Shown one piece after another: positions 52,711-61,639 of a stretch of DNA of 64,000 nucleotides. Position 1 is the first letter of the stretch, and every line of letters starts with the position of its first letter. Origin of the DNA: Blautia_A aquisgranensis (GTDB lineage Bacteria > Bacillota > Clostridia > Lachnospirales > Lachnospiraceae); the NCBI RefSeq assembly GCF_040096615.1, contig NZ_JBBMEJ010000017.1, forward strand, positions 1 to 64,000, in the 5' to 3' direction. A program made the position numbers and the translations under genes. The notes under the pieces were generated by a model. It worked only from the letters and a program-made list of their open reading frames with translations, ran no database searches and had not been told where the DNA came from.

Positions 52711-55455
52711 TCACCACCGGTTCTTTATTTTGTTCTGCAGATTATAGAGAATATTTAAAGCTTCCATCGGCGTCAGATTGCCGATCTCCAGGTTTTTGAT
52801 CTCTTCGATGATGTCGTTGTCCTGCACAGTGTCAAACAGAGACATCTGCGCCATATCTACTTGGTCATAGCTGATCTTCTGTTTTTTCTTCGGAGCAGTC
52901 AGATCCTTGACCGCTGCTGTGATATCCGCATCGCTGAGCTCTTCTACCAGCTCTTTTGCACGCTGGATCACGGAATCCGGAACACCGGCAAGTTTGGCCA
53001 CCTGAATACCGTAGCTCTTGTCTGCACCACCTTTTACGATCTTACGTAAAAATACGATATCGTCGCCGTTTTCCTTGACAGCGATACAGTAATTGTTTAC
53101 TCCGGAAAGCTTGCCCTCCAGTTCAGTAAGCTCATGATAGTGCGTTGCAAATAAGGTCTTTGCTCCGCAAAGCTTGGTATTGCTGATGTGCTCGATCACA
53201 GCCCATGCAATGGAAAGTCCGTCAAAGGTACTGGTTCCGCGGCCGATCTCATCCAGAATCAGAAGGCTCTTGGATGTAGCGTTTCGAAGGATATTGGCAA
53301 CCTCTGTCATCTCCACCATAAACGTACTCTGTCCGCTTGCCAGGTCATCAGATGCACCTACACGGGTAAAGATCCGGTCCACGACACCGATGTTTGCACT
53401 GTCAGCCGGAACAAAACTTCCGATCTGTGCCATCAGTACGATCAGTGCTGTCTGACGCATGTAAGTAGATTTACCAGCCATGTTCGGTCCTGTGATAATG
53501 GAAATACGTTTTTTGTGATTATCCAAATAGGTATCATTCGGTATAAACATGTCATTCTCTATCATCTGTTCCACTACCGGATGACGACCGTTGCGGATAT
53601 CAATAAGACCAGTCTCATTGATCTTTGGACGGACAAAATTATTTCGTTGTGCAACCAGTGCAAGGGACGCAAAAACATCCAGCGCGGCCACAGCTTTGGC
53701 TGTACGCTGAATACGGACAACCTCCGCACCGACCTGATCACGGATACTGGAAAACAACTCGAATTCCAGTGCATACAGTTTATCTTCTGCACCCAGGATC
53801 AGATCCTCCAGATCTTTTAATTCCTGGGTAATATAACGTTCGGCATTGGTCAGTGTCTGCTTGCGGACATAATCCTCCGGTACCAGTTCCTTAAAGGTAT
53901 TGGTGACCTCCAGGGAATAACCAAATACACGGTTATACTTGATCTTAAGGCTCTTGATACCTGTTCGCTCACGCTCTCTTGCTTCCAGTTCAGAGAGCCA
54001 TTTTTTTCCATCTGTGCGGGAACGGCGGAATTTGTCAACGTCTTCGTTGAAACCTTCGCGGATAATACCGCCGTCTTTTTGAGCAAGGGGCGGATCATCT
54101 GTGATAGAACTCCGGATCAGAGCTGTGATATCTGTCAGTGGATCCATATCCTCATTAATCCGCTGAAGCAGTGGAGATTTAAATTCTGCCAGGTTCTGTT
54201 TTATATATGGGAGCATTTCCAGAGAGGAGGCAAAAGAAACCAGATCTCTTGGATTCGCTGATTTATAGCTGATACGGCTGATAAGACGCTCCAGATCGTA
54301 GATCGGGTTTAAATATTCCCGGATTTCGTCACGTTCCATTGGCCTGGAATTAAGTTCTTCCAGTGCTTCTAACCTTTTTTCGATTTCTTCTGCATCAATA
54401 AGCGGCTGTTCCACGTAAGAGCGTAATGTTCTGGCACCCATGGCTGTTTTTGTCTTATCCAGAACCCAGAGAAGGGAGCCTCTTTTCTGTTTTTCGCGCA
54501 TGGTCTCCACAAGCTCCAGATTTCGGCGGCTGGAACTGTCGATAAGCATATATTTTTCCGCGGAATACGGACGAATACTTGCCATATGAGAAAGCGCTGT
54601 CTTCTGGGTTTCTTTCAGGTACAGAAACAGAGCACCGGAAGCAATAACTCCACTGTCATAATCTGCGATTCCAAGTCCCTCCAGATTTCCTACATGGAAA
54701 TGCTCTATCAGTGTTTTCTGGCAGAGCTGATCATCAAAATACCACGGATCCAGTGCAAACACGCAGATTCCCAGACGTCCTTTCAGATCATCAATATCAA
54801 TGCCGCTTAAAAGAAACGCATCGTTACAGATGATCTCTGCCGGAGCGAATTTATTGATCTCGTCCAGAAGTTTCTGCGGTTTATCCATCTCCGTCAGGAA
54901 GCAGTCTCCTGTGGTAATATCTGCAATGGCACAGCCAAAATGATCTCCTATGGAAACAATAGACATCAGATAATTATTCTTGGATTCGTCCAGTGCCATG
55001 GCATCCAGAGTGGTTCCGGGGGTTACGATACGGACAACCTCACGTTTTACAAGACCCTTGGCCTTTTTGGGATCTTCCACCTGCTCACAGATCGCAACTT
55101 TATATCCCTTTTCAATCAGCTTGTTGATATAGGTTTCTGCAGCATGAAAAGGAACGCCACACATGGGCGCTCTCTCTTCTAATCCGCAGTCTTTTCCTGT
55201 AAGTGTGATCTCCAGCTCCTTTGATGCAGTCAGTGCGTCTGTGAAAAACATTTCGTAGAAATCTCCCAGCCGGTAAAAAAGAATGCAGTCACTGTATTCC
55301 TCTTTGGTCTTTACGTATTCTCGCATCATCGGTGATAATTTCCCAGTGTTAACTGGAAACCCTGTATTTATGCGGCTTGTAGATGCTTTATGTTCCTCTT
55401 TGACCCACTTTTGACCCATTTTTTTTTCTTCTTCAGTGTTTCTTGTTTTTTCCAA
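52711..55455 (-). CDS. mutS: DNA mismatch repair protein MutS with atypical N-terminus
   Basis: 914 residues from TTG 55455. Mismatch-binding DFYEMFF (near 66-72), clamp and lever domains, Walker A ITGPNMAGKSTYMRQ and Walker B LLILDEIGRGTSTFDG are all present. Normal MutS begins a few residues before LSPMMREYVKTKEEY. Here about 40 extra, lysine/glutamate-rich residues (EKTRNTEEEKKMGQKWVKEEH...) precede it. Those codons contain the TTTGACCCA direct repeats and lie next to the integrase gene, so they are probably supplied by the mobile element. The upstream miaB gene usual in this operon is absent. Expression must come from within or across the element. Confidence 0.95.
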   Translation of the reverse strand: MEKTRNTEEEKKMGQKWVKEEHKASTSRINTGFPVNTGKLSPMMREYVKTKEEYSDCILFYRLGDFYEMFFTDALTASKELEITLTGKDCGLEERAPMCGVPFHAAETYINKLIEKGYKVAICEQVEDPKKAKGLVKREVVRIVTPGTTLDAMALDESKNNYLMSIVSIGDHFGCAIADITTGDCFLTEMDKPQKLLDEINKFAPAEIICNDAFLLSGIDIDDLKGRLGICVFALDPWYFDDQLCQKTLIEHFHVGNLEGLGIADYDSGVIASGALFLYLKETQKTALSHMASIRPYSAEKYMLIDSSSRRNLELVETMREKQKRGSLLWVLDKTKTAMGARTLRSYVEQPLIDAEEIEKRLEALEELNSRPMERDEIREYLNPIYDLERLISRISYKSANPRDLVSFASSLEMLPYIKQNLAEFKSPLLQRINEDMDPLTDITALIRSSITDDPPLAQKDGGIIREGFNEDVDKFRRSRTDGKKWLSELEARERERTGIKSLKIKYNRVFGYSLEVTNTFKELVPEDYVRKQTLTNAERYITQELKDLEDLILGAEDKLYALEFELFSSIRDQVGAEVVRIQRTAKAVAALDVFASLALVAQRNNFVRPKINETGLIDIRNGRHPVVEQMIENDMFIPNDTYLDNHKKRISIITGPNMAGKSTYMRQTALIVLMAQIGSFVPADSANIGVVDRIFTRVGASDDLASGQSTFMVEMTEVANILRNATSKSLLILDEIGRGTSTFDGLSIAWAVIEHISNTKLCGAKTLFATHYHELTELEGKLSGVNNYCIAVKENGDDIVFLRKIVKGGADKSYGIQVAKLAGVPDSVIQRAKELVEELSDADITAAVKDLTAPKKKQKISYDQVDMAQMSLFDTVQDNDIIEEIKNLEIGNLTPMEALNILYNLQNKIKNRW
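55343..55418. other. Candidate attachment core and integrase arm repeats in the mutS 5' codons
   Basis: CCAGT-GTTA-ACTGG (55343-55356) is an inverted repeat of the kind bound by integrase catalytic domains. Outside it, TTTGACCCA occurs twice in direct orientation (55399-55407 and 55410-55418), resembling arm-type sites. All lie within the first 38 codons of mutS. Confidence 0.45.
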
Positions 55456-55496
55456 ATATTTAAACCTCTTCCTAAAATCTCATTTCATCAGCAAAA

Positions 55497-56780
55497 TCAG
55501 CTTTCTTTTCCATACTTTTCATCATACCGTTTGTATTCATCTTTTACATACCCCTGTTCAAGATGCGTATAATACTCTGTCATTTTCTGAGTAGAATGAC
55601 CGCTGATTTTACCTACCGTAGCCGGTTTCATTCCAGATTGTACACATCTTGTTACAAAAGTATGACGAAAGCTATGTGGAGTTACATCTAACATTTCTGC
55701 TTCTCGACCTTCTTTTTCAGCCTCTAATGCTTCTTGCTTATTTACAATATTTTTGATTCGCTCACATTCATCTTCAGCATTGCCAGGAAGATAACTCATT
55801 CCTGTTGATGTTGTAAATATCAGTCCAGGATATTTTTTTAGAAGATCATTTCCAGTTCCCCATTTCTTGCCTAACACTTTTTTGTCCTGATTCTGTTTTT
55901 CTTTCCAGCTCAAAAAAGCTTCAATTGCAATATCTGGCAGCGGAATTATTCTGACACTTTTCTTTTTTTTCGGTGATGTAATCTGTGTAACATAATACGG
56001 CTCAGCAAGTTTCTTTCCCTGCTTGTCATAATACAATTTGACTCTGTTTAGCGTTTTGTATACACGAAGATATTTTTCATCGAAATTGACATCTCTCCAT
56101 TGTAAGGCAAGTACTTCGCCTATACGCATTCCCGTATGCATCAAAATCAAGAAAAGTTCCTCATAACGGTCTCCTTTAATGGTTTCCAAAAAGCGATGGC
56201 TTTCGTCTGTACTAAGACAATTCTCTTTTACATCCAAAGCTTCTTCTGTAGGTTCTGCCAACACTTCTCCCGGTGTCTCAACGGAAAGCTTAACTTCTGC
56301 TGTAGGATCCGATGGAATCATTTTACTGGCTGCTGCCCTCTCAAACATTTGATGCACGACACTTAATGATTGCTTGATTGATGTAGGAGCGTATCCTTCA
56401 TCCTCCAATTTTTTAATCATGTCAAGAATATGTTCCGGTTTGATATCTACCAGTTTCATGTAACCGATGTATTCTTCTGTTCTTCTAAAACCATCTTCAT
56501 AATTTCTTATCGTGGTTGCTTTAAGATTCCGAACCTTATAAAGTTCCATCCATTTCTCATACCATTTTGAAACGGACATACTCGAATCAAAGCCTGGAAC
56601 ACCTGGGAGAACCTCCGCTAAATACATGCTTCTTTGCTTTCTCACTTGCTGAAGATTTGTTCCATAGATAGAAAAAGGCGGTTTGCCAGAACCCTTAATT
56701 GTGATTCTGGCTTCATACCGCCCATCTTTTCTTTGTCGGATTCCCTTACCTATTTCTTTTCCTTTTAGATTTTTTCCCAT
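55497..56780 (-). CDS. int: Site-specific tyrosine integrase
   Basis: 427 residues: an AP2-like arm-binding N-terminus (GIRQRKDGRYEARITI), a core-binding SAM-like domain (about 68-165) and the catalytic domain with R219 (HTGMRIGE), H369 and R372 (PHSFRHT), H395 (SGHST) and Y404 (YYTH). The full active site suggests a working enzyme. Its gene ends 41 bp from the mutS start, as expected for an integrase beside the attachment site. Confidence 0.93.
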   Translation of the reverse strand: MGKNLKGKEIGKGIRQRKDGRYEARITIKGSGKPPFSIYGTNLQQVRKQRSMYLAEVLPGVPGFDSSMSVSKWYEKWMELYKVRNLKATTIRNYEDGFRRTEEYIGYMKLVDIKPEHILDMIKKLEDEGYAPTSIKQSLSVVHQMFERAAASKMIPSDPTAEVKLSVETPGEVLAEPTEEALDVKENCLSTDESHRFLETIKGDRYEELFLILMHTGMRIGEVLALQWRDVNFDEKYLRVYKTLNRVKLYYDKQGKKLAEPYYVTQITSPKKKKSVRIIPLPDIAIEAFLSWKEKQNQDKKVLGKKWGTGNDLLKKYPGLIFTTSTGMSYLPGNAEDECERIKNIVNKQEALEAEKEGREAEMLDVTPHSFRHTFVTRCVQSGMKPATVGKISGHSTQKMTEYYTHLEQGYVKDEYKRYDEKYGKES

Positions 56781-56861
56781 AACATTACCATCCTTTTTCT
56801 AATAACAATAGATGATCATGCATGGCACTGGACTTAATTTTAACACAACCCCAAAAACCTT

Positions 56862-57059
56862 TCAAGACTGCCGATCTATCCATTTCTGAAATTTTTTCTT
56901 ATCAATCAGGGTTCTTCGCCCAATTCGTACCATGAAGGTATTATTGTTCATAAGTGTTCGCATTGTTTTCTCAGAAAGCCCTGTCAGTTCACAGGCTTCC
57001 TTAACTGATATAAGAATCTTATCGTTATCTGCTGCCGGTTGTTTCTTTTTATGTATCAT
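56862..57059 (-). CDS. xis: Excisionase (MerR-like HTH)
   Basis: 65 residues: ILISVKEACELTGLSEKTMRTLMNNN...IGRRTLIDKKKFQKWIDRQ, the winged-helix of Tn916 Xis-type excisionases. It directs the integrase toward excision. Gene lies 81 bp ahead of int on the same strand. Confidence 0.85.
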   Translation of the reverse strand: MIHKKKQPAADNDKILISVKEACELTGLSEKTMRTLMNNNTFMVRIGRRTLIDKKKFQKWIDRQS

Positions 57060-57067
57060 ATATAATT

Positions 57068-57102
57068 ACAGCCAATATCTGCAGGCAGATGATATTGGCT
57101 GT
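57068..57102 (-). terminator. Hairpin after the HTH-repeat gene
   Basis: ACAGCCAATATC (57068-57079) pairs perfectly with GATATTGGCTGT (57091-57102). Read on - the following sequence is AATTATATATG, a weak T run, so it may be a terminator or an operator for xis. Confidence 0.55.
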
Positions 57103-57159
57103 TCCTCCTCTCCTATGGATTCTATAAACGGACTTCCTGCGAGTCCCTGTGATTTTGTT

Positions 57160-58707
57160 TTATTTATTGTGCTGTTTTTTTACATAATATTCTACCGCTT
57201 CCTGTAAACTGCATCCGCTCCGACGACTTTTGCTTACTACACTGTTTTTGCTTATCTTCAATTGTTCACAGCATTCCTTAAGCGATGGATAAAGGGTTCC
57301 ATGATAATCAAATTCAGGATTATCCAGCATCTTTTTTCTTTTTCTAGTCATAAAATGCTCAAATGATTCTTCTATGGAACAATTTTTATCTCTGGCTCTC
57401 TGCCTTACACACGCATCCTCAATGCCATATTTTTTGCAGCATGCTCGGAGGCTGGGGTATTCCATCCCCTTAAATGTAAACTTCTGTATCCTTTCTTCTA
57501 TTAGCTCTTTGTTTGCAATAAAATGTTCCAACGATTCATCTGTGCTGCACCCTAATCTATACTTTCTTGAAGATACGCTGTTTGCATTCACACCATAAAC
57601 CTCACAGCATTCTTCCAACGTTTCATAGCTTTTATTTCGGACTACAAATTCATTTTTCTTTGTCACTATTTTTTTCTTTATGAAATGATCCAGGGCCTCT
57701 TCTATACTACATCCAGTCGAGGAAGCCCGGTTACGGACACTGGCGGCACGAACATCATACTTTCTGCAGCATTCAGCAACACTTTGATATTCTTTTCCCT
57801 TATATACAAATATCTTTTTTAGTTCATCCGCATTGCTTTTTTCTATAAAATGTTTTACAGCCTCTTCCCAGGTGCAATGAATCCGCCATGCTCTGGCCCG
57901 TACACTGGTTTCATTAATTCCGTATATCTCACAACACTGTCCAAGGGAAACATATTTTTCCCCTTCATAAAAGAATGGTTCTTTTGCGCGGTGCCTTTTT
58001 TTTGATATTACCTTGTTTCCAGAATTCTCATCATTTCCTGTGGATTCCTGTGGCACGCAACCTTCCATATGAGAAACATTTTTTTCCAACGTCTCTGGCA
58101 AGGAGCTTTTGGTTCTATAGGCAGCACTTCTTACAATTTTGGGGTTCAGGCCATACGCGAGACAACATTCCGTGAAACTATTGTATTCTTTTCCCCGGAA
58201 TGCAAAGATTCTTTGCTTTTTAGATTTAATGTAATGTGTAATCGCACGTGTAGAAGAAACTCCATTCTTTTCCATATACAAACGTACGGATATAGGATTT
58301 ATTCCCAATTCTTCACAGCATTGAGGAAGTGATGGATACTTCACTCCATGATATGTGATTTCATGTGCCTTTTTCCATTCTATTGCCCGTTCAATTGCTT
58401 CCTGTGGTGTGCACTTTCGATTCCACATATCTGTTTTAACGGAAGCTTCGTTTATATCATAAAATTCACAACAAGTCTTAATGCTGGCCCATTTTCGATT
58501 TCGGAATATGATCTCTTTACTTTTTTTCAATTCAATAAAATGTGTAATCGCTTCTTCAGTTCTACATTTATATTGATTCTGATACGCCATTACACTACGG
58601 TAACATATTCCATAAAAATTACAGCATTTATGCTTACTTTCAAAAGTTCTGCCATTGTACACAAATTTGAATTTCTCCATGTAATTTGATCTGATTTTAC
58701 GTGGCAT
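57160..58707 (-). CDS. Nine-repeat helix-turn-helix protein with invariant Cys-Cys pairs
   Basis: 515 residues, ATG preceded by AGGAGG. Almost the whole protein is nine tandem copies of a ~51-56 residue unit: an aromatic/basic strand with GKEY-like turn, then SLxECCxxYGIxxxSVRxRA, then a Cys-Ser-xx-EEA helix ending HFI and a Lys-rich link. The CC pair is present in all nine copies at 28, 79, 130, 181, 258, 313, 367, 423 and 479; a third Cys about 20 residues later is kept in seven. A 26-residue Ser/Asn/Gly insert follows repeat 4. The middle matches a helix-turn-helix, resembling repeats in NUMOD-type modular DNA-binding segments, but no nuclease domain is attached. Likely a modular nucleic-acid-binding protein of the element; function not known. 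Confidence 0.85.
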   Translation of the reverse strand: MPRKIRSNYMEKFKFVYNGRTFESKHKCCNFYGICYRSVMAYQNQYKCRTEEAITHFIELKKSKEIIFRNRKWASIKTCCEFYDINEASVKTDMWNRKCTPQEAIERAIEWKKAHEITYHGVKYPSLPQCCEELGINPISVRLYMEKNGVSSTRAITHYIKSKKQRIFAFRGKEYNSFTECCLAYGLNPKIVRSAAYRTKSSLPETLEKNVSHMEGCVPQESTGNDENSGNKVISKKRHRAKEPFFYEGEKYVSLGQCCEIYGINETSVRARAWRIHCTWEEAVKHFIEKSNADELKKIFVYKGKEYQSVAECCRKYDVRAASVRNRASSTGCSIEEALDHFIKKKIVTKKNEFVVRNKSYETLEECCEVYGVNANSVSSRKYRLGCSTDESLEHFIANKELIEERIQKFTFKGMEYPSLRACCKKYGIEDACVRQRARDKNCSIEESFEHFMTRKRKKMLDNPEFDYHGTLYPSLKECCEQLKISKNSVVSKSRRSGCSLQEAVEYYVKKQHNK

Positions 58708-59028
58708 AAAAACTTCTTTCCTCCTTTTATCGTGATTGGATCTGATACATGTTAAAACATTTTGCTAAACAAAAAAAGACACTCCAAGAGTCCATTTTAC
58801 TCTTTTTGTGTCTTTATCGGTTGATCCGCAGACGCGGTATAAAGTATAAAATTCTGACCTCGTATCAGAATAAAATTTTGTGCAATCTGCCTTGCAAAAT
58901 GTTCAATTTTATCGTATCATTCCAGATATTTAATGTCAATTTCACTACAGGCTTTAAACAGTAGCAGCTGCGTAGTATTTTACTCGTATTCCTGCGAATA
59001 CATACATAAACTGTTGCATACATGTAAA

Positions 59029-59060
59029 TGCCCCTCCGGTCTTTTCACCGGAAAAGGGCA
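59029..59060 (-). terminator. Hairpin terminator behind the small hydrophobic peptide gene
   Basis: TGCCCCTCCGGT (59029-59040) pairs with ACCGGAAAAGGGCA (59047-59060), with a small bulge. It lies 22 nt past the peptide's stop codon on the same strand; the T run is short. The stretch 58708-59028 upstream shows several short hairpins (for example 58780-58835 with AAGACAC/GTGTCTT) but no gene. Confidence 0.6.
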
Positions 59061-59081
59061 CTTACAGAAGGCTTTTTGTAT

Positions 59082-59189
59082 TCATGTCATACAAAAAATC
59101 ACATAAATCAAGATTGGAAATGAAACAAACATAAGCCCAAAATCAACAAAGATCAATATCAGCCAAAGCAACTTTAATTTTTTCTCCAA
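59082..59189 (-). CDS. Candidate small hydrophobic toxin-like peptide (35 aa)
   Basis: TTG start at 59189 with GGAGG (59197-59201) 7 nt upstream. The 35-residue product starts MEKKLKLLWLILIF and is one membrane helix with a basic N-terminus and Cys near the end (VIFCMT). It is too short for routine gene finders. A hairpin follows the stop. An 8-bp stem (AAGGGATT/AATTCCTT) lies just before the ribosome binding site. Size, charge and layout recall type I toxins or small membrane peptides; an antisense RNA is not demonstrated. An overlapping ATG frame gives only 17 codons. Confidence 0.45.
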   Translation of the reverse strand: MEKKLKLLWLILIFVDFGLMFVSFPILIYVIFCMT

Positions 59190-59347
59190 ATCTCATCCTC
59201 CGTTTCGAGTATATTTAAGGAATTCCATAAAATCCCTTATACTTAAATAAAAGAGAATTTCAGAGCTGTTTCTGTAAATATCCCCAAACTTTCACAGGAA
59301 TTTCATTTTTACTTTTGAAGTTACTTTTGTGATATATCAATCTGCTA

Positions 59348-61537
59348 TTATGCGGCCTGTTCTTCCAGTTCTCGATTCCCTGCCTCCATTAAATCTTCCT
59401 CCAGAATTTCAGCAAGCAATTTGTTACAATACCCAACACCGTTTACACGAACGCCTTTGCTGCGGAGTTCTTCAATCTCTTTTTTCCTGAGACTCTGACT
59501 TTTTACAGCCAGTTTATAATCTTCTTTTGCCAGTTTCTTTTTTAATTGTTTCTGCCATTTTACAAGAAAATCCCTTGCAAGCTCGATATCTTCATTCTGC
59601 TGGTTATAAAAAGTGCGTGTCTGCCTTATGGTTCCATCCGGTTCCACTTCAAGCGTATAGTATGCCTCCGTTGGTTGTTCTGCCTTTCTCAAAAACAGGA
59701 TATAGGATTCCTGCTGGCTCATTCGTTCATAATAGGTTTCTGTATTATTTACGCAGTGATGCATCAGTTTTGCTTCATACAAAATATCATCCACTTTTTC
59801 CGGCACAACGATTCGATACTCTTTGTCCGCATATTCATATTTTTTCAAATCCCTGCATATACGATTCAGACCCGGATACTTTTTTTCCAGCTCTCCGGCT
59901 CTTAAAATCAAATCTTTTGCTTCTATCTCTTTTATCATTTCATTATGTCTCTGCATGAGCTTTCGTGCACGGTAGATAACAGAATCCTGCACATTCACTC
60001 CGACCCGAATTGCCATATTGAGATAATCCTTCCATGTTTTGATCAGGTTTTTCACGGATTCCCCACTTTCTGCTGCCTGCTTTTCCAGATAATTTTTAAT
60101 CTGTAAAGGAGCCATACGATCCATAATGAACATAAGATCCGCTGGTTTAAGTTTTTCCAGGCACATCCATGAAATCACATCGTCACAGATCAACTTGTTT
60201 TGGGCTTTTTCAAGCAACAGCCATTGAAGAAAAATCTCTCCCCCATTGTTTGTACGTAACCTTTTCAAGCGGAACCTGTCAATTCCCAGTGCTTTTCCAA
60301 GGTTTCCGGAATCCTTACAATAAATCTGTGCTTTATTATCCATAATGTCTTCTGCGAGATGATAAAGTCCTGCTTTAATGAGCCGTTCCAGATAAGGTCT
60401 TTCTTTAACCATTTCAAAAAAACTTACCGGATCTAAATACTTTTTGGCTTTTGCATATTCGTAGAATCCTGTCCTACGGAATGTCCTGTTTTTAATGCCA
60501 TACAGTGATTTTCCATAAATATTTCCCATATTATATTTTTCATATGTCATATAGCCACCGTAACCTGGATACAGTGGAACCTGTAATTTACCCTGGATCC
60601 ATCGGCTTTCTTTTGTCCAATGATGACGGCCAAAATAATATTCTTTTGTATTTAATTTTTCATCATACAGGATTCTCCGGCGCTCAAAGAAAGAATATAC
60701 TGGTTTTTTATATGAGCTGCTTACTATGAGCATCTGAAGCTGGAATTCTCTCAAAACAAACACATTATCTCCACAGGTCTGAAGCAGGTATGCAGTCTCT
60801 TTTGGGGTTTCTATATTTTTGGCCCGGCCTAATGCTTTATATTGAATCTGATGTCTGCATTTTGGGCAATGCCCCACTGCATTATGGTGAGGATGGCTGA
60901 TTGGAACTTCGCTTTCACACCAGCTACAATATCCTGTCTGATCTTTCCTGCGGCTGTAATGATAAAAGATAAAATTCTGGGTAATTCCAACTTTTTTCTG
61001 CCATCTCAGCCAGTCTTTCGGAATTTTTGGAAGTCTATCCATGCACTGATCCCAGCTTGTCAGAATTTTTTCATATTTCATTCCCAGCCTCCGGTGTCTC
61101 TGCTCACGTTGATATACATACAGTGCATATAAAGCATCGTCATATTCACTTTCAAGATACTTTTGGATCAACGCTGTATCTGCCTCTTTCATATAAGAAT
61201 TTTCCTGATATAACCATTTTGAGAAAATGGTCTTATCCAGCATACTATCTGACCATTTCTTTGTCCGGTAATCATACCCTTTAAAAACATCGTTCTTTTT
61301 ATCAATATATAATGTATATACAGGTTTCCGACAGTCCATGGAAAGATATTCTGACAGATAAAATGCTACTTTTAAAATATTGTTTTCTACTTCTGCACGT
61401 AAATATAGCCCCCTCTGATAAATCAGCTGCTCCGTATAGTATCCCTTATCTCTTACTGGCACATCTTCTTTTGCAAGTTTTATCAGTTCATCCGTAGCTT
61501 CCAGCAATTTCATGTTACGCAATTCTTTTTTATTCAT
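59348..61537 (-). CDS. PcfJ-family protein, copy 1
   Basis: About 729 residues. ATG 61537 is preferred, with GGAGAGG upstream (an ATG at 61555 is possible). A CxxC...CxxC zinc ribbon (GYCSWCESEVPISHPHHNAVGHCPKC) lies near 215-240, and the C-terminal PcfJ domain contains VDDILYEAKLMHHCVNNTETYYERM and YYTLEVEPDGTIRQTRTFYNQQN. PcfJ was named on conjugative plasmid pCF10; its reaction is unknown. It is paralogous to the next gene along its whole length, so a tandem duplication is likely. Confidence 0.88.
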   Translation of the reverse strand: MNKKELRNMKLLEATDELIKLAKEDVPVRDKGYYTEQLIYQRGLYLRAEVENNILKVAFYLSEYLSMDCRKPVYTLYIDKKNDVFKGYDYRTKKWSDSMLDKTIFSKWLYQENSYMKEADTALIQKYLESEYDDALYALYVYQREQRHRRLGMKYEKILTSWDQCMDRLPKIPKDWLRWQKKVGITQNFIFYHYSRRKDQTGYCSWCESEVPISHPHHNAVGHCPKCRHQIQYKALGRAKNIETPKETAYLLQTCGDNVFVLREFQLQMLIVSSSYKKPVYSFFERRRILYDEKLNTKEYYFGRHHWTKESRWIQGKLQVPLYPGYGGYMTYEKYNMGNIYGKSLYGIKNRTFRRTGFYEYAKAKKYLDPVSFFEMVKERPYLERLIKAGLYHLAEDIMDNKAQIYCKDSGNLGKALGIDRFRLKRLRTNNGGEIFLQWLLLEKAQNKLICDDVISWMCLEKLKPADLMFIMDRMAPLQIKNYLEKQAAESGESVKNLIKTWKDYLNMAIRVGVNVQDSVIYRARKLMQRHNEMIKEIEAKDLILRAGELEKKYPGLNRICRDLKKYEYADKEYRIVVPEKVDDILYEAKLMHHCVNNTETYYERMSQQESYILFLRKAEQPTEAYYTLEVEPDGTIRQTRTFYNQQNEDIELARDFLVKWQKQLKKKLAKEDYKLAVKSQSLRKKEIEELRSKGVRVNGVGYCNKLLAEILEEDLMEAGNRELEEQAA

Positions 61538-61639
61538 TTCCGTCCTCTCCTTCATTTTCTACTGCATATAATGTCATTTTCTCTTTTCTGCTCAAATGCA
61601 GCAGGGGAACTCCCTGCCGCATCCACTTTATCCTTTTAT

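Noticed and set aside
57160..58707. TALE or pentatricopeptide protein
   Set aside because: The repeat length (51-56) and CC-containing helix-turn-helix pattern do not match TALE (34) or PPR (35) repeats.
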